Shown: piece after piece, positions 49,558 through 60,288 of the stretch
Numbering within the stretch: the first letter of the stretch is position 1
Layout: every line of letters starts with the position of its first letter
Source of the DNA: Pantoea sp. AS-PWVM4
GTDB lineage: Bacteria > Pseudomonadota > Gammaproteobacteria > Enterobacterales > Enterobacteriaceae
Assembly (NCBI RefSeq): GCF_000468095.1
Contig: NZ_ASZC01000003.1
Coordinates: 248,001 to 312,000 of the forward strand
Reading direction: 5' to 3'
DNA length: 64,000 nucleotides
Translations under genes and position numbers: made by a program
The notes under the pieces: model-generated
Database searches by the model: none
Told to the model about the DNA's origin: nothing
What the model saw: the letters and a program-made list of their open reading frames with translations, nothing else

Positions 49558-50205
49558 ATGTTTTACCAAACGGTCGATGCAAAAGCGTGGCGTAACATCT
49601 GGGTAGTCGGTGACTTACACGGATGTCGCACCCAGCTCGATTCACAGCTGATCCTGCACCAGTTTGATAAACAGCAGGATTTATTGCTTTCTGTCGGTGA
49701 TTTGATCGATCGCGGGCCGGACAGTCCCGGTTGTCTTGAATTACTTAAAGAACCCTGGTTTCGCTGTGTGCGTGGAAACCACGAACAGATGGCTATCGCT
49801 GCTCTGCAAGGCAAAGACCCGATGTTATGGGTTATGAATGGGGGTGAATGGTTCTGGCAGCTACGTGGCACTGCTTTGATTGCTGCACGCCACGCGCTGA
49901 AGCAATGCGTGGAATTGCCCTTGATTTTACATCTTCAGCTCGGGGATCGGGTGGTGGTGATTGCGCACGCTGATTATCCTGCCAGCCACTATGAACTGGG
50001 ACAGGAAGTAGACTGGCATCAGGTGGTGTGGAGTCGCGACCGGCTGGGACGGCATCAACGGGGTAACACGATGGCGATTGATGGAGCCAGTGATTTCTAC
50101 TTTGGTCATACGCCGCTGGAGCAACCGCTCAACGTTGCCAATCAACACTACATTGATACCGGTGCCGTGTTTGGCAACCGGTTGACATTGGTACAGTTGC
50201 AATAG
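49558..50205 (+). CDS. pphA: PPP-family serine/threonine phosphatase PphA
   Basis: A metal-dependent protein phosphatase of 215 residues (E. coli PphA 218). The three PPP signatures are present: GDLHGC, GDLIDRGPDS and RGNHEQM, plus the later IAHADYP and FGHTPLEQP. In E. coli PphA signals protein misfolding through the CpxRA pathway. AGGAG precedes the ATG. It converges on rsmF, four bases apart. In E. coli it lies next to ryeA/sdsR; here the insertion separates them. Confidence 0.94.
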   Translation: MFYQTVDAKAWRNIWVVGDLHGCRTQLDSQLILHQFDKQQDLLLSVGDLIDRGPDSPGCLELLKEPWFRCVRGNHEQMAIAALQGKDPMLWVMNGGEWFWQLRGTALIAARHALKQCVELPLILHLQLGDRVVVIAHADYPASHYELGQEVDWHQVVWSRDRLGRHQRGNTMAIDGASDFYFGHTPLEQPLNVANQHYIDTGAVFGNRLTLVQLQ

Positions 50206-50208
50206 CGG

Positions 50209-51627
50209 TTAGCGGAACAGACGACCGTCTCTAACCAGCTCGCGCGGATAGCTATTCTTGATGCGATTCCCGACTTTTTTTGCCAGCCCCAGCGTTTGTT
50301 GCTGGTAGGTCACCAGAACTTCATCGCGTTCAGGTAAATTTTCCGGATGGATATCCTGACCGCGATACCAGCTTTCCGCTTCCGCTTCCGTCAGTGCAAA
50401 CGACAACGTGTTATCCGCTTGCGTCAGCGCAACCACGGCTTCATGCTGCCAGCGATACCCCTTGGGGAAAGTCTCCGCGAGTTTCAGGCCAATGCGTGAA
50501 AAGCGTACTTTACCCAACCAGCTTTCCAGCGCCGCCGGGAACAGCCACAGTTCTTTATCGCGTTGCCATAACTGAAGATTATCCTCCCAACGCAACCCCA
50601 CTTTCGCGGCGGCTTGCTGCACTTCAGCGTTCAATTTTCTGCTGGCAGGAGAGAAGGGCAGTTTTCCCACTTTATAGCTGGGTGTGGGCAATGCGGGCAG
50701 ACTGGCAATTTTGCGCAGGCGAGCAACAAAGAACCCTTCGCTATCATAGATATGCGGGAATACATGCAGAAAACCTTCCGGTGTCAGCGCCTGTTCCGCC
50801 CCGGTAAACAGGCCAGCCAGCGGAACGATTTCAACCGCATCGGGATAGCGTTGCTGTAACCAGCTGATAACGTGTTGATTCTCAATCTGATTAAGAGTGC
50901 AGGTCGAGTAGATTAACGTTCCACCGGGTTGTAGCGCATGAAAGGCGCTGTCGAGAAGATCGCGCTGGGTGGCGGCAATCTCTTCCGTGCTGGCGAGTGT
51001 CCAGTTGCGCAGCGCGTCAGGATCTTTGCGCACCACGCCTTCACCAGAACAGGGGGCATCCAACAGGATGGCATCAAATTGTTCCGGTAACGCAGCACCA
51101 AAAACCCGGCCATCAAAGTGGGTGAGAGCGACGTTGCTGACGCCACAGCGGCTGATATTGGCATGCAAGACCTTGACCCGGCTGGCGGAATATTCGTTAG
51201 CAAGGATGGCACCCTGATTGTGCATCAATGCCGCCATTTGTGTGGTTTTAGAACCCGGTGCCGCAGCTACATCCATCACCTGATGGGCATCCGGAGCCGC
51301 ATCAAATAATGCCGTTACTGGCAACATGGAGCTGGCTTCCTGAATGTAGAACAATCCGCTGAGATGCTCAGCCACGCTGCCGAGCGGGAGCGATTCATCG
51401 TCGCGTTCAATCCAGAAGCCTTCTTTGCACCAGGGGATCGGCGTGAGCTGCCAACCATAATCTGAAGTTTGGGCGAGAAAATCATCCACGCTAATTTTTA
51501 ACGTGTTGATGCGCAAGCTGCGACGCAAGGGTTGTTGACTGATGGCGAGAAAGCGTTGCATTTCAGTCTCGTCAGACAAGCTGGTGCGCATCAGCGCAAG
51601 GAAATCTTCTGGAAAGCGTTCGGACAC
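50209..51627 (-). CDS. rsmF: 16S rRNA (cytosine-1407-C5) methyltransferase RsmF
   Basis: RsmF methylates C1407 of 16S rRNA with SAM. It has 472 residues (E. coli 479). The RNA m5C methyltransferase core shows [19 protein letters not shown] (SAM site), [16 protein letters not shown] (motif IV, with Cys) and [14 protein letters not shown] (motif VI, catalytic Cys). A C-terminal PUA-like region with WLFP and [15 protein letters not shown] follows. The letB terminator lies upstream, so it has its own promoter. Confidence 0.96.
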   Translation of the reverse strand: MSERFPEDFLALMRTSLSDETEMQRFLAISQQPLRRSLRINTLKISVDDFLAQTSDYGWQLTPIPWCKEGFWIERDDESLPLGSVAEHLSGLFYIQEASSMLPVTALFDAAPDAHQVMDVAAAPGSKTTQMAALMHNQGAILANEYSASRVKVLHANISRCGVSNVALTHFDGRVFGAALPEQFDAILLDAPCSGEGVVRKDPDALRNWTLASTEEIAATQRDLLDSAFHALQPGGTLIYSTCTLNQIENQHVISWLQQRYPDAVEIVPLAGLFTGAEQALTPEGFLHVFPHIYDSEGFFVARLRKIASLPALPTPSYKVGKLPFSPASRKLNAEVQQAAAKVGLRWEDNLQLWQRDKELWLFPAALESWLGKVRFSRIGLKLAETFPKGYRWQHEAVVALTQADNTLSFALTEAEAESWYRGQDIHPENLPERDEVLVTYQQQTLGLAKKVGNRIKNSYPRELVRDGRLFR

Positions 51628-51674
51628 GGGTTTCTTCCGGGGGAAAACAAACAGAGCGCGAAGTGTAACACGCG

Positions 51675-51705
51675 AAAAAGAATCGGGCAGCCAGGCTGCC
51701 CGATT
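51675..51705 (-). terminator. Rho-independent terminator of letAB
   Basis: AATCGGGCAG and CTGCCCGATT form a perfect 10-base stem on a five-base loop; read on the minus strand it is followed by CTTTTTC. It lies just beyond the letB stop. Confidence 0.88.
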
Positions 51706-51708
51706 TGC

Positions 51709-54348
51709 TTAGGGTTGTGCGGGGTCGGGAATTGCCGTGCCCCAATTGCGCCAGTCTTTCGGCGCTTCATCCTGTAACAGGAAATGTTTGTTGGCACCTG
51801 CCTGCGGAGCCAGTGGCACCGTTGGTGGTGTGGCAAACTGAATGCCGCCCTGAATAAATTGCTGGAAAGTACCGGTTTTCACCACACCGCCAATCAGGCC
51901 GAAATTCAGGTTGTAGCCGGATGCCAGCCAGAACACCGAGTTATTACGTACCAGATGTTGATATTTCTTACTGATGCGCAGTGCGACCTGGACACGGTCC
52001 GCCATGTTGCCCAGTGAAGTACCGGTGACGGTACCGACTTCCACACCACGGAACAGCACCGGTGTACCGACGGAGAGCGAACCGGCTTCGGTTGCATCAA
52101 CGAAGATATTCAGGCCGTTAAGATAACGGGAATCGGTGATGGTGCTGTCCTGAAGCTCGAACGTCCGTGACTGCGCCCCTTTGCCGGGATCGACGTTGAC
52201 ATAGGGTTGGAGCAAGGTTTCGAGGTGATTAACACCGGCTGCCGAAATCTGTGGAGATACCACGGAGAAGCGGCTGCCAATACGGGCGAAGTCCTGCACA
52301 TATTCGGGATACAGCACCGCTTTTGCCACGACCTGGTTGTTATCGGCACTGAGCGACAATGATTCGACCTGGCCGACATTGATACCGAGATAACGAATCG
52401 GCATGCCTGCGGCAAGTTTGCTGGCATCGAAAGTATGTAACGTAATCTGGCTACCCACAGCACGCGCTGCCGTTTCAGACGGGTACAGGATACGTTTAAC
52501 CCCTTTGGCCGCCTGTGCCCCACTCAAATTGTCGAAGCTGATGGCGCCTTTTAACGCGCGGTTCAGCGGGGAAGCTTGTACCGTCAGACCGCTGCCATTT
52601 AACTGAACCTTGGCACCGCCTTCCGCCCAGAACACGCTTTCACTGGTCAACAGTTTGCGGTACTGAGGTTCAATATGTATCGAAATTTCAAATGCATCGG
52701 CGCGAGGAACCACATCCACCACTTCACCGACCTGGAATTTGCGATACAAAACCACCGAACCGGTCTGCACATCAGGCAGGCTGTTGGCGGTGAGTTTCAG
52801 GGTGGCAGGAGGCTGCTCGCCAATGATGCCTTCCTCGGCGCGTTCAGCATCGGCATACAGTGGATAGTGACTGTCCGGGTTGCCTTTCGCACCCGGAATC
52901 AGACGAATACCGCCGTCCACCCATTCACGCGCACTGGCACCGAGCACCTGCATGCCATCCAGGCCAAATTTAACGTTGATACGGCTATTGACAACAAATT
53001 TACTGTCAGCGTGTACCAGATGGCGATACTCCGGATTAATCGCCACCACAAAACTGATGCCTTGTTCATCCAACTGACGTGAAATCACCTGACCAATCTG
53101 CATGCCATAAAGCATCAGCGGCTGACCGGCATCGATGCCATAGGTCTCCGGGGCGTTCAGTTTTAAGGTCAGAACGTCGGGTTTTTGCAGCAACGATTCA
53201 CTGGCTGGCAGCACACTAAAGTGGTCCTGCGGTTGGCCTTCGCCGGGGATCAATTCAAAGGTATTACCGGTCAGCAGGCTGCTGAGGTTGGTGTCAGTCA
53301 GGCTGATCTTCGGCGAACGCATCTCAATGCGTGTACCACTGCGCATCAGACCGGCAACGGAAGGATCAACGGTCAGCTCACCGGTGACTTTACCGCCAGG
53401 AAGTAGATTGAGTTTGGTTAAGGTGCCGACTTCCAGGCCTTGATACATTAATGGCGTACTGTCGGCTTTCAGGTTATCACCACTGGGTAAATCAAGGCTG
53501 ACCTGCACGCCCCGCTGGCTTTGGGCCAGATCGGGATATAGCGTGTAGTTCTCATCGCTTGCCGCTTGTTGGCCCTCATCCGGTGAGTCAAAGGCGATGG
53601 CACCGTTCACCAATGCCGCCAGACTCTCCAGCTTCACCTTAGCCCCGCTCAGGCTGACATCCGCATCCACGCCCGAGACGTTCCAGAAACGGCTCTGCTT
53701 TTTAACCAGGTTAATGAAACGACGCTCGATAAGTACATCTATAGTCACACCATCGGTGTTGCTATTGATGCTGTAGTCATAGACCCGGCCAACCGGGATT
53801 TTGCGGTAGTAGACCAGCGAGCCAGTATTGAGCGAACCCAGATCGGGGGCGTGCAGATGGATCAACAATTCACCGGTATTTACGCGATATTTCGGCTGCG
53901 TATCCAACGCGGTGAAATGTTCCTGTGGATTACCGCTGCCAGGCATCATGCCAATATAGTTACCGCCCACCAGCGCATCCAGCCCGGAAACACCCGCCAG
54001 AGAGGCTTTGGGGGTGACCAGCCAGAACTGCGTGTTGTCGCGCAGCGCATCACGCATGTCGCTTTTGATACTGGCTTTGATCTGGATGCTGTGATAGTCA
54101 TCACTCAGCACGATCCCCTGTACCGTACCAACTTCCACGCCCTGATAACGAATCGGCGTGCGCCCCGGCACGATGCCGTCCGCGCTTTGGAAGTTAATCG
54201 TGATGATGGTTCCGCGTTCCTGATAATTGGTCCACAGCAGCCATGCGGCAATCAGCAGGGCAATAATGGGCAATAACCAGAACGGCGAAATCTTGCGTTT
54301 GTTACGCAGATTAGCGCTAGTCGGTGTAGTCGGCGTTTCCTGTTGCAT
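51709..54348 (-). CDS. letB: LetB (YebT), seven-domain MCE lipid-transport tunnel
   Basis: LetB forms a long hexameric tube across the periplasm that carries lipids between inner and outer membranes. It has 879 residues (E. coli 877). One N-terminal membrane helix ([20 protein letters not shown]) anchors seven repeated MCE domains, each beginning with a G(I/T/M)P(I/V)RYQG-like motif, for example [50 protein letters not shown]. The ATG at 54348 has GGGA before it. It overlaps letA by 32 bases, so the two are coupled. Confidence 0.96.
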   Translation of the reverse strand: MQQETPTTPTSANLRNKRKISPFWLLPIIALLIAAWLLWTNYQERGTIITINFQSADGIVPGRTPIRYQGVEVGTVQGIVLSDDYHSIQIKASIKSDMRDALRDNTQFWLVTPKASLAGVSGLDALVGGNYIGMMPGSGNPQEHFTALDTQPKYRVNTGELLIHLHAPDLGSLNTGSLVYYRKIPVGRVYDYSINSNTDGVTIDVLIERRFINLVKKQSRFWNVSGVDADVSLSGAKVKLESLAALVNGAIAFDSPDEGQQAASDENYTLYPDLAQSQRGVQVSLDLPSGDNLKADSTPLMYQGLEVGTLTKLNLLPGGKVTGELTVDPSVAGLMRSGTRIEMRSPKISLTDTNLSSLLTGNTFELIPGEGQPQDHFSVLPASESLLQKPDVLTLKLNAPETYGIDAGQPLMLYGMQIGQVISRQLDEQGISFVVAINPEYRHLVHADSKFVVNSRINVKFGLDGMQVLGASAREWVDGGIRLIPGAKGNPDSHYPLYADAERAEEGIIGEQPPATLKLTANSLPDVQTGSVVLYRKFQVGEVVDVVPRADAFEISIHIEPQYRKLLTSESVFWAEGGAKVQLNGSGLTVQASPLNRALKGAISFDNLSGAQAAKGVKRILYPSETAARAVGSQITLHTFDASKLAAGMPIRYLGINVGQVESLSLSADNNQVVAKAVLYPEYVQDFARIGSRFSVVSPQISAAGVNHLETLLQPYVNVDPGKGAQSRTFELQDSTITDSRYLNGLNIFVDATEAGSLSVGTPVLFRGVEVGTVTGTSLGNMADRVQVALRISKKYQHLVRNNSVFWLASGYNLNFGLIGGVVKTGTFQQFIQGGIQFATPPTVPLAPQAGANKHFLLQDEAPKDWRNWGTAIPDPAQP

Positions 54349-55582
54349 GTGCATCCCAAATCAGGCGGCTGTCAAGCCACTCAACAGCCATAATGGTCAG
54401 GATTACTGCCGCACCAAAGTAGAGCGCGGCGGGTCCCATCGTAAAAGCCAGCAGCTGATCACGGTTGACCAGCGACATGGTTAAAGAAATGACGAACAGA
54501 TCGAGCATCGACCAGCGGCCGACCCAGGTTACGGCGCGCAGCAGACGGATACGGGTCTTCAGCCCCTGTTCACATTTAAAGTGGATACTGAGCAATAACG
54601 TCAGCATTACCAACACTTTGGTAAACGGCACCAGAATACTGGCAATAAATACCACGGCAGCCACCGGGATATTGCCCGAGGCCAGACCGAGAATGCCGGA
54701 GAAAATGGTATCTTCGCGTCGGGCACCATTGACGTAAACCACTGAAATCGGGAGCAGATTAGCAGGGATCAACAACACAATGGAGGCAATCAGCGACGCC
54801 CAGGATTTTTGCAGGCTATGGCGACGGCGAAAATCCAGCGGCGTGTGGCAGCGGGTGCATCGTCCGCGATTGTCAGCCACGCCGGTGTGATGGCAATTCA
54901 GACAGACCTGCCATTGTTCGGGGGGCGAGGTCGGTATGGATTGCGGGTAATAATGTTCCCACAACTGTTCAACATTGAGGTGGATCAGGGTCAGAACGCT
55001 GAGAACCGTCAGCGCGATATAGGCCACCATGCCGTAACCGACCTCCAGTGTGGCGTAATCCTGGACTTTGATTGATGCCACCGCGACACCCACCAGATAG
55101 ATATCCAGCATTACCCACTCTTTTAATTTCTCCAGCATCAACAACACCGGACGCAAATTCATCCCGAGCGCATGACCGATGCCTAAATAGCTGATGCCCG
55201 CCACCAGGGTGACCGGCGCACCAATGGTGCAAAACGCCACGATCGATGCCGTCAGCACATCACCTTGCTGCGTCATCTGAATCACGCCTTCCAACAGGCT
55301 GGCGTTGATACGCATCCCAAGCAAACGGATATCCACCAGCGGCAGGGTAAAGGCGAAGGGCATCAGCACCAGCATGGTAACCGCCATAGCGGTAAGACGT
55401 GTCATTGACCAGTCAAAACCGCTCTGAATTCGGGCATTGCAACGCGGGCAGTGGGCAGCCTGATGCGATTTAACATCCGGTAAGGAAAAAAGGGTATCGC
55501 ATTGCGGACAACGCTGATAACGTGCGTGGGGCAACGTCTGGCTGATAGCGTGAATTTTCATAGGGTGACGCAAGTGGCCCAT
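54317..55582 (-). CDS. letA: LetA (YebS), inner-membrane partner of LetB
   Basis: LetA is a PqiA-type membrane protein that loads lipids into the LetB tunnel. It has 421 residues (E. coli 427). Each half begins with a zinc ribbon (CPQC...CPRC near residues 25-50; CLNC...CTRC near 230-250) and has four hydrophobic helices. Conserved loop text is [20 protein letters not shown] and [18 protein letters not shown]. The ribosome-binding site is poor for both candidate starts (55582 and 55561). Confidence 0.94.
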   Translation of the reverse strand: MGHLRHPMKIHAISQTLPHARYQRCPQCDTLFSLPDVKSHQAAHCPRCNARIQSGFDWSMTRLTAMAVTMLVLMPFAFTLPLVDIRLLGMRINASLLEGVIQMTQQGDVLTASIVAFCTIGAPVTLVAGISYLGIGHALGMNLRPVLLMLEKLKEWVMLDIYLVGVAVASIKVQDYATLEVGYGMVAYIALTVLSVLTLIHLNVEQLWEHYYPQSIPTSPPEQWQVCLNCHHTGVADNRGRCTRCHTPLDFRRRHSLQKSWASLIASIVLLIPANLLPISVVYVNGARREDTIFSGILGLASGNIPVAAVVFIASILVPFTKVLVMLTLLLSIHFKCEQGLKTRIRLLRAVTWVGRWSMLDLFVISLTMSLVNRDQLLAFTMGPAALYFGAAVILTIMAVEWLDSRLIWDAHATGNADYTD

Positions 55583-55776
55583 CGTTTGTTACTGTTACCG
55601 GCATGTCATACAGCGCTAGCTGGCTGAGACAGCTGTTGTGGCATCAAGTTCGATCCACAGAAAGCTAAGGGTATAGTAACTAACACAATGATTCACCTTG
55701 TGAGGCTGGATTATTAGTGCTTATTTTAACAACTAAGTGACAAAGCGGCTCTGCTGTAGCTGATTATGGTTAAACA

Positions 55777-56277
55777 ATGAACAAAAAAGCCTTTTACGAG
55801 GATTTAAATCGCGATGCTCGCGCACTGCTGGCGGGTGAAACGTCTTTCCTCGCTGCGCTGGGCAATTGCAGTGCGCTGCTATTTGAACGCCTGGAAGGCG
55901 TGAACTGGGCAGGATTTTATTTGCTGACTGAAGCGAATACGCTGGTACTGGGCCCTTTTCAGGGCAAAATTGCCTGCGTTCGAATTCCAGTCGGTAAAGG
56001 TGTTTGTGGCACGGCGATTGCAGAAGAGAAAGTGCAGCGCGTGGAAGATGTGCACGCTTTCCCTGGACATATCGCCTGTGACGCCGCCAGTAATGCGGAA
56101 ATCGTGATTCCTCTGAAAGTGAATGGCACGTTAGTCGGTGTGCTGGACATCGACAGTACGGTTTATTCTCGCTTCGACAGTGAGGATGAAACGGGGCTGG
56201 TGGCCCTTACTGACGGGCTTTGCGAAGTGTTGGCGGGCAGCGATATTGAAAAATATCTTCAATTGACGCGCAGCTAA
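55777..56277 (+). CDS. msrC: Free methionine-(R)-sulfoxide reductase
   Basis: MsrC repairs free L-methionine-(R)-sulfoxide with thioredoxin. The single GAF domain has 166 residues (E. coli 165). The three conserved cysteines are in KIACVRIP, GKGVCGTA and GHIACDAASN, and NWAGFYLL forms part of the pocket. It is divergent from letA across 194 bases and is followed by proQ. Confidence 0.95.
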   Translation: MNKKAFYEDLNRDARALLAGETSFLAALGNCSALLFERLEGVNWAGFYLLTEANTLVLGPFQGKIACVRIPVGKGVCGTAIAEEKVQRVEDVHAFPGHIACDAASNAEIVIPLKVNGTLVGVLDIDSTVYSRFDSEDETGLVALTDGLCEVLAGSDIEKYLQLTRS

Positions 56278-56373
56278 TCGACTGGATCACATAGCATTTG
56301 GCGATGTTGTCATTATAATGTCGCCTGTTCATGCCTGCTCTGGTCGGCAAACCCGTTGTAATCAGGAAATTTC

Positions 56374-57057
56374 ATGGAAAATCAACCTAAGTTGAATAGC
56401 AGTAAAGAAGTGATCGCCTTTCTGGCGGAGCGTTTTCCGCACTGCTTTAGCGCCGAAGGTGAAGCGCGTCCGCTGAAGATCGGTATCTTTCAGGATCTGG
56501 TCGAGCGAGTTCAGGGCGATATGGGCCTGAGCAAGACGCAACTGCGTTCGGCTCTGCGTCTTTATACCTCAAGCTGGCGTTACCTTTACGGCATTAAAGC
56601 AGGTGCCATCCGTGTGGATCTCGACGGCAACGCCTGTGGCGTGCTGGATGAGCAACATGTAGAACATGCGCGCAAACAGCTGGAAGAAGCGAAAGCACGC
56701 GTACAGGCACAGCGCGAACAGCAAAAAGCGAAGAAGCGTGAAGCTGGCGAAGAGACTGGCGAACCACGCCGTCCACGCAAACCGGCACCGCGTAAAGCGG
56801 CAGAAGGTGATGCGCCGCGTAAACCGCGTTCGCAGGCACCGCGTGCTGCGTCTTCTGAACGTAATGCTGCACCTCGCCCGCCGCGAGCTAAACCCATCAC
56901 TGATACCTCAACTTTGCAACCCGGCCAGAATATTAAAGTTAAAGCAGGCAAAAGTGCGATGGACGCAACCATTCTTGAAATTACCAAAGATGGCGTTCGG
57001 GTACAGCTCGCTTCCGGCATGGCAATGATTGTGCGCGCAGAACATTTGCAGTTCTGA
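56374..57057 (+). CDS. proQ: RNA chaperone ProQ
   Basis: ProQ is a global RNA-binding protein that protects small RNAs and 3' ends of messages; it was first found through ProP osmoregulation. It has 227 residues (E. coli 232). The FinO/ProQ domain is at 1-~120 ([27 protein letters not shown]), a long basic linker rich in R, K, P and A follows (~120-175), and a Tudor/KOW-like C-terminus ([29 protein letters not shown]) ends it. AGGAAA precedes the ATG. It is co-directional with prc. Confidence 0.97.
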   Translation: MENQPKLNSSKEVIAFLAERFPHCFSAEGEARPLKIGIFQDLVERVQGDMGLSKTQLRSALRLYTSSWRYLYGIKAGAIRVDLDGNACGVLDEQHVEHARKQLEEAKARVQAQREQQKAKKREAGEETGEPRRPRKPAPRKAAEGDAPRKPRSQAPRAASSERNAAPRPPRAKPITDTSTLQPGQNIKVKAGKSAMDATILEITKDGVRVQLASGMAMIVRAEHLQF

Positions 57058-57076
57058 AACGGAGGCTGACCCTGGC

Positions 57077-59116
57077 ATGAACAATATTTTTAAGATCGGT
57101 ATGATCGCGGGCCTGCTGCTGGCAGGCCCCAGTTTTGGCGCAGACAACATTACCCGCGCCGATCAGATTCCCCAGTTACATGAAGAACCACAGCATCCCA
57201 CCGTCAGTGAACGCGTTACATCGCGCTTTACCCGTTCTCACTACCGTCAGTTCGACCTGAATCAGGATTTTTCAGCGAAAATTTTTGATCGCTACCTGAA
57301 TCTGCTCGATTACAGCCACAACGTCCTGTTGGCTTCTGATATCGCACAGTTTGCTGATAAGAAGACCACCCTCGGTGATGAGCTGCGCAGCGGTAAGCTG
57401 GATGTGTTTTACGATTTATACAATCTGGCGCAGAAACGCCGCTTCGAGCGCTATCAATACGCGCTGAGTGTGCTGAATCGCCCGATGAATTTTACCGGCA
57501 ACGACACCATCGACATCGATCGTGGTAAATCACCGTGGCCGAAAAGCACCGATGAGCTGAACGCGCTTTGGGATGCCAAAGTTAAATACGACGAACTGAG
57601 CCTGAAGCTGGCTGGCAAAGATGACAAAGAGATTCGTGAGACGCTGACCAAGCGTTATAACTTTGCCATTCGTCGCCTGGCGCAAAGCAACAGCGAAGAC
57701 GTATTCCAGTTGGCGATGACTGCGTTTGCGCATGAGATCGACCCGCATACTAACTATCTGTCGCCGCGTAATACCGAGCAGTTCAACACCGAAATGAGCC
57801 TGTCGCTGGAAGGCATTGGCGCGGTGTTGCAGATGGATGACGATTACACCGTGATCAACTCAATGGTCGCGGGTGGTCCGGCTGCCAAGAGCAAATCGAT
57901 CAGCGTTGGCGATCGTATTGTCGGTGTCGGCCAGCCAGGCAAACCGATGGAAGATGTGATCGGTTGGCGTCTGGATGACGTCGTAGCGAAGATCAAAGGA
58001 CCAAAAGGCAGCAAAGTTCGCCTTGAGATTCTGCCTGCCGGTAAAGGCACCAAAACCCGTACTGTGACGCTGACGCGCGAGAAGATCCGCCTGGAAGATC
58101 GCGCGGTGAAGGGCACGGTGCATACCGTTGGTAACGAGAAAGTCGGCGTGTTGGATATCCCCGGTTTCTACGTTGGCCTGACCGATGATGTGAAAGTGCA
58201 GCTGCAAAAACTGCAAAAGCAGAATGTGGATAGCATCGTCATCGACCTGCGCACCAATGGTGGCGGGGCGTTAACCGAAGCGGTCTCGCTTTCCGGCCTG
58301 TTTATTCCGAGTGGCCCGGTGGTGCAGGTACGTGACAATAATGGTCGTGTACGTGAAGACAGCGATAACGACGGCATTGTTTATTACAAAGGTCCGTTAG
58401 TGGTACTGGTCGATCGTTTCAGTGCTTCGGCTTCTGAGATCTTTGCTGCTGCCATGCAGGACTATGGTCGCGCCCTGATTGTCGGTGAACCGACCTTCGG
58501 TAAAGGCACCGTTCAGCAGTATCGCTCCCTGAACCGTATCTATGATCAGATGCTGCGTCCTGAATGGCCTGCATTAGGCTCGGTGCAGTACACCATCCAG
58601 AAGTTCTACCGCATCAACGGCGGCAGCACCCAGCGTAAAGGGGTAACCCCAGATCTGCTGATGCCAACTGGCGTGGAAGCGGCGGAAACCGGTGAGAAGT
58701 TTGAAGACAATGCCTTACCGTGGGACAGCATCAACGCGGCGACCTATACCAAAACCGGGGATATCACCGCGCTGGTACCGCAGTTGACCAAAGAACATGA
58801 GGACCGCATTGCGAAAGATCGCGAGTTCCAGTACATCATGAAAGATATTGCGCGCTTCAACGCGACCAAAGATAAACGTAATATCGTGTCACTCAATCTG
58901 GCCCAGCGCGAGAAAGAGAACCATGACGAAGATGCACTGCGTCTGGAGCGTATCAATGCACGTTATCAGGCTGAAGGCAAAGCACCGCTGAAGAGCCTTG
59001 ACGATCTGCCGAAGGATTACAAAGAGCCGGATCCTTATCTGGATGAAACGGTGAAAATTGCCAACGATCTGGCACAGCTGGAAAAATCCCAGCCGCAACC
59101 CGCGGGCAGTAAATAA
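57077..59116 (+). CDS. prc: Tail-specific periplasmic protease Prc (Tsp)
   Basis: Prc degrades periplasmic proteins with nonpolar C-termini, including SsrA-tagged ones, trims FtsI and controls MepS. The start MNNIFKIGMIAGLLLAG gives 679 residues (E. coli 682) and a signal peptide. A PDZ domain lies at ~235-320. The catalytic serine is in DRFSASASEIFAAA and the lysine in GEPTFGKGTVQQYRS. An N-terminal DUF3340-like platform and a C-terminal domain complete the fold. It starts 20 bases after proQ and ends at a strong terminator. Confidence 0.97.
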   Translation: MNNIFKIGMIAGLLLAGPSFGADNITRADQIPQLHEEPQHPTVSERVTSRFTRSHYRQFDLNQDFSAKIFDRYLNLLDYSHNVLLASDIAQFADKKTTLGDELRSGKLDVFYDLYNLAQKRRFERYQYALSVLNRPMNFTGNDTIDIDRGKSPWPKSTDELNALWDAKVKYDELSLKLAGKDDKEIRETLTKRYNFAIRRLAQSNSEDVFQLAMTAFAHEIDPHTNYLSPRNTEQFNTEMSLSLEGIGAVLQMDDDYTVINSMVAGGPAAKSKSISVGDRIVGVGQPGKPMEDVIGWRLDDVVAKIKGPKGSKVRLEILPAGKGTKTRTVTLTREKIRLEDRAVKGTVHTVGNEKVGVLDIPGFYVGLTDDVKVQLQKLQKQNVDSIVIDLRTNGGGALTEAVSLSGLFIPSGPVVQVRDNNGRVREDSDNDGIVYYKGPLVVLVDRFSASASEIFAAAMQDYGRALIVGEPTFGKGTVQQYRSLNRIYDQMLRPEWPALGSVQYTIQKFYRINGGSTQRKGVTPDLLMPTGVEAAETGEKFEDNALPWDSINAATYTKTGDITALVPQLTKEHEDRIAKDREFQYIMKDIARFNATKDKRNIVSLNLAQREKENHDEDALRLERINARYQAEGKAPLKSLDDLPKDYKEPDPYLDETVKIANDLAQLEKSQPQPAGSK

Positions 59117-59134
59117 CCATACGGACAGAGAACA

Positions 59135-59163
59135 AGCACCGCTCAATGCGGTGCTTTTTTTTT
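59135..59163 (+). terminator. Rho-independent terminator of proQ-prc
   Basis: AGCACCGC pairs with GCGGTGCT around TCAAT and is followed by nine T residues. Confidence 0.93.
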
Positions 59164-59262
59164 GTCTGGTGTCTGATACTTAAGTGTCGTTTTATGGGTT
59201 GGACGATATGACGTTACTGAATGTAAAGTTATGTCTTTTTAGACACTTAAACATTAAGGTTG

Positions 59263-59291
59263 CTTGAAATGCTGCGTAATGACCCTAGGAT
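59263..59291 (+). promoter_or_regulatory. Candidate heat-shock (sigma-32) promoter of htpX
   Basis: CTTGAAA at 59263 followed after 13 bases by CCCTAGGAT resembles the sigma-32 pattern CTTGAAA-N(11-16)-CCCCATnT; htpX is heat-induced in E. coli. The -10 match is incomplete. A GTAAAG near 59223 could be part of a CpxR site. Confidence 0.45.
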
Positions 59292-59338
59292 GTATATCCG
59301 CGCATAAGCGCGTGCACAACTGAGGAAGATTAACGTTT

Positions 59339-60220
59339 ATGATGCGTATTGCTCTTTTCCTGATCACCAACCTGGCGGTGATGTTGGTTTTCGGACTGAT
59401 TCTCAGTCTGACAGGAATCCAGTCAAGCAGTGTTCAGGGTCTGATGATTATGGCAGGTCTGTTTGGCTTCGGCGGTGCGTTTGTTTCACTGCTGATGTCG
59501 AAATGGATGGCGTTGCGTTCGGTGGGAGGTGAAGTGATTGAACAACCTCGCAACGAGACAGAACGCTGGCTGATGGATACCGTTGGCCGCCAGGCTCAGC
59601 AGGCTGGCATTGCGATGCCGCAGGTGGCGATTTATCACGCGCCAGATATCAACGCCTTTGCGACGGGCGCGCGCCGTGATGCGTCGTTGGTCGCTGTCTC
59701 TACCGGTCTTTTGCAAAACATGAGCCGCGATGAAGCGGAAGCGGTACTGGCCCACGAAATCAGCCATATCGCCAATGGCGACATGGTTACCATGACGCTG
59801 ATTCAGGGTATCGTGAACACCTTCGTGATCTTTATCTCACGTATCATTGCGCAGGTGGCATCGGGTTTTCTGTCTGGCAACCGCGATGGTGAGGAGAGCA
59901 GCAACGGTAACCCACTGGTTTACTTCGCGGTCGCTACTGTGCTGGAACTGGTATTCGGCATTCTTGCCAGCATCATCACCATGTGGTTCTCACGCCATCG
60001 TGAGTTCCATGCGGATGCGGGTTCAGCAAAACTGGTTGGACGTGAAAAAATGATTGCAGCGTTGCAGCGCCTGAAAACCAGTTATGAGCCACAAGAGCCG
60101 AGCAGCATGATGGCCTTCTGCATCAACGGTAAAGGTAAATCGCTGAGCGAACTGTTTATGTCTCACCCGCCGCTGGATAAGCGTATTGAAGCGCTGCGTA
60201 GCGGTGCTTATCTGAAATAA
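59339..60220 (+). CDS. htpX: Membrane metalloprotease HtpX
   Basis: HtpX is an inner-membrane zinc protease that removes misfolded membrane proteins alongside FtsH. It has 293 residues, the E. coli length. Helices at ~5-25 and ~33-55 precede the zinc motif HEISH in [12 protein letters not shown], and a further pair (~155-180, ~190-215) leads to the third ligand region ([14 protein letters not shown]). A CpxR/sigma-32 type leader is upstream. Two in-frame ATGs start the gene (59339 and 59342); the first is used by analogy to E. coli MMRIALF. Confidence 0.97.
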   Translation: MMRIALFLITNLAVMLVFGLILSLTGIQSSSVQGLMIMAGLFGFGGAFVSLLMSKWMALRSVGGEVIEQPRNETERWLMDTVGRQAQQAGIAMPQVAIYHAPDINAFATGARRDASLVAVSTGLLQNMSRDEAEAVLAHEISHIANGDMVTMTLIQGIVNTFVIFISRIIAQVASGFLSGNRDGEESSNGNPLVYFAVATVLELVFGILASIITMWFSRHREFHADAGSAKLVGREKMIAALQRLKTSYEPQEPSSMMAFCINGKGKSLSELFMSHPPLDKRIEALRSGAYLK

Positions 60221-60229
60221 GGCTCTTCA

Positions 60230-60285
60230 CGTAGCGGCGCGATTCATCGCGCGGGGTTAAAGCCCCAGATCATCGCACCGCTACG
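60230..60285. repeat. REP-like palindromic element, copy C
   Basis: Left arm GTAGCGGCGCGATTCATCGC from 60231 and a decayed right arm ending ATCGCACCGCTAC at 60284 surround a small GGGG/CCCC hairpin. It is the third member of the family and again separates convergent genes (htpX and yebQ). Confidence 0.82.
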
Positions 60286-60288
60286 ATT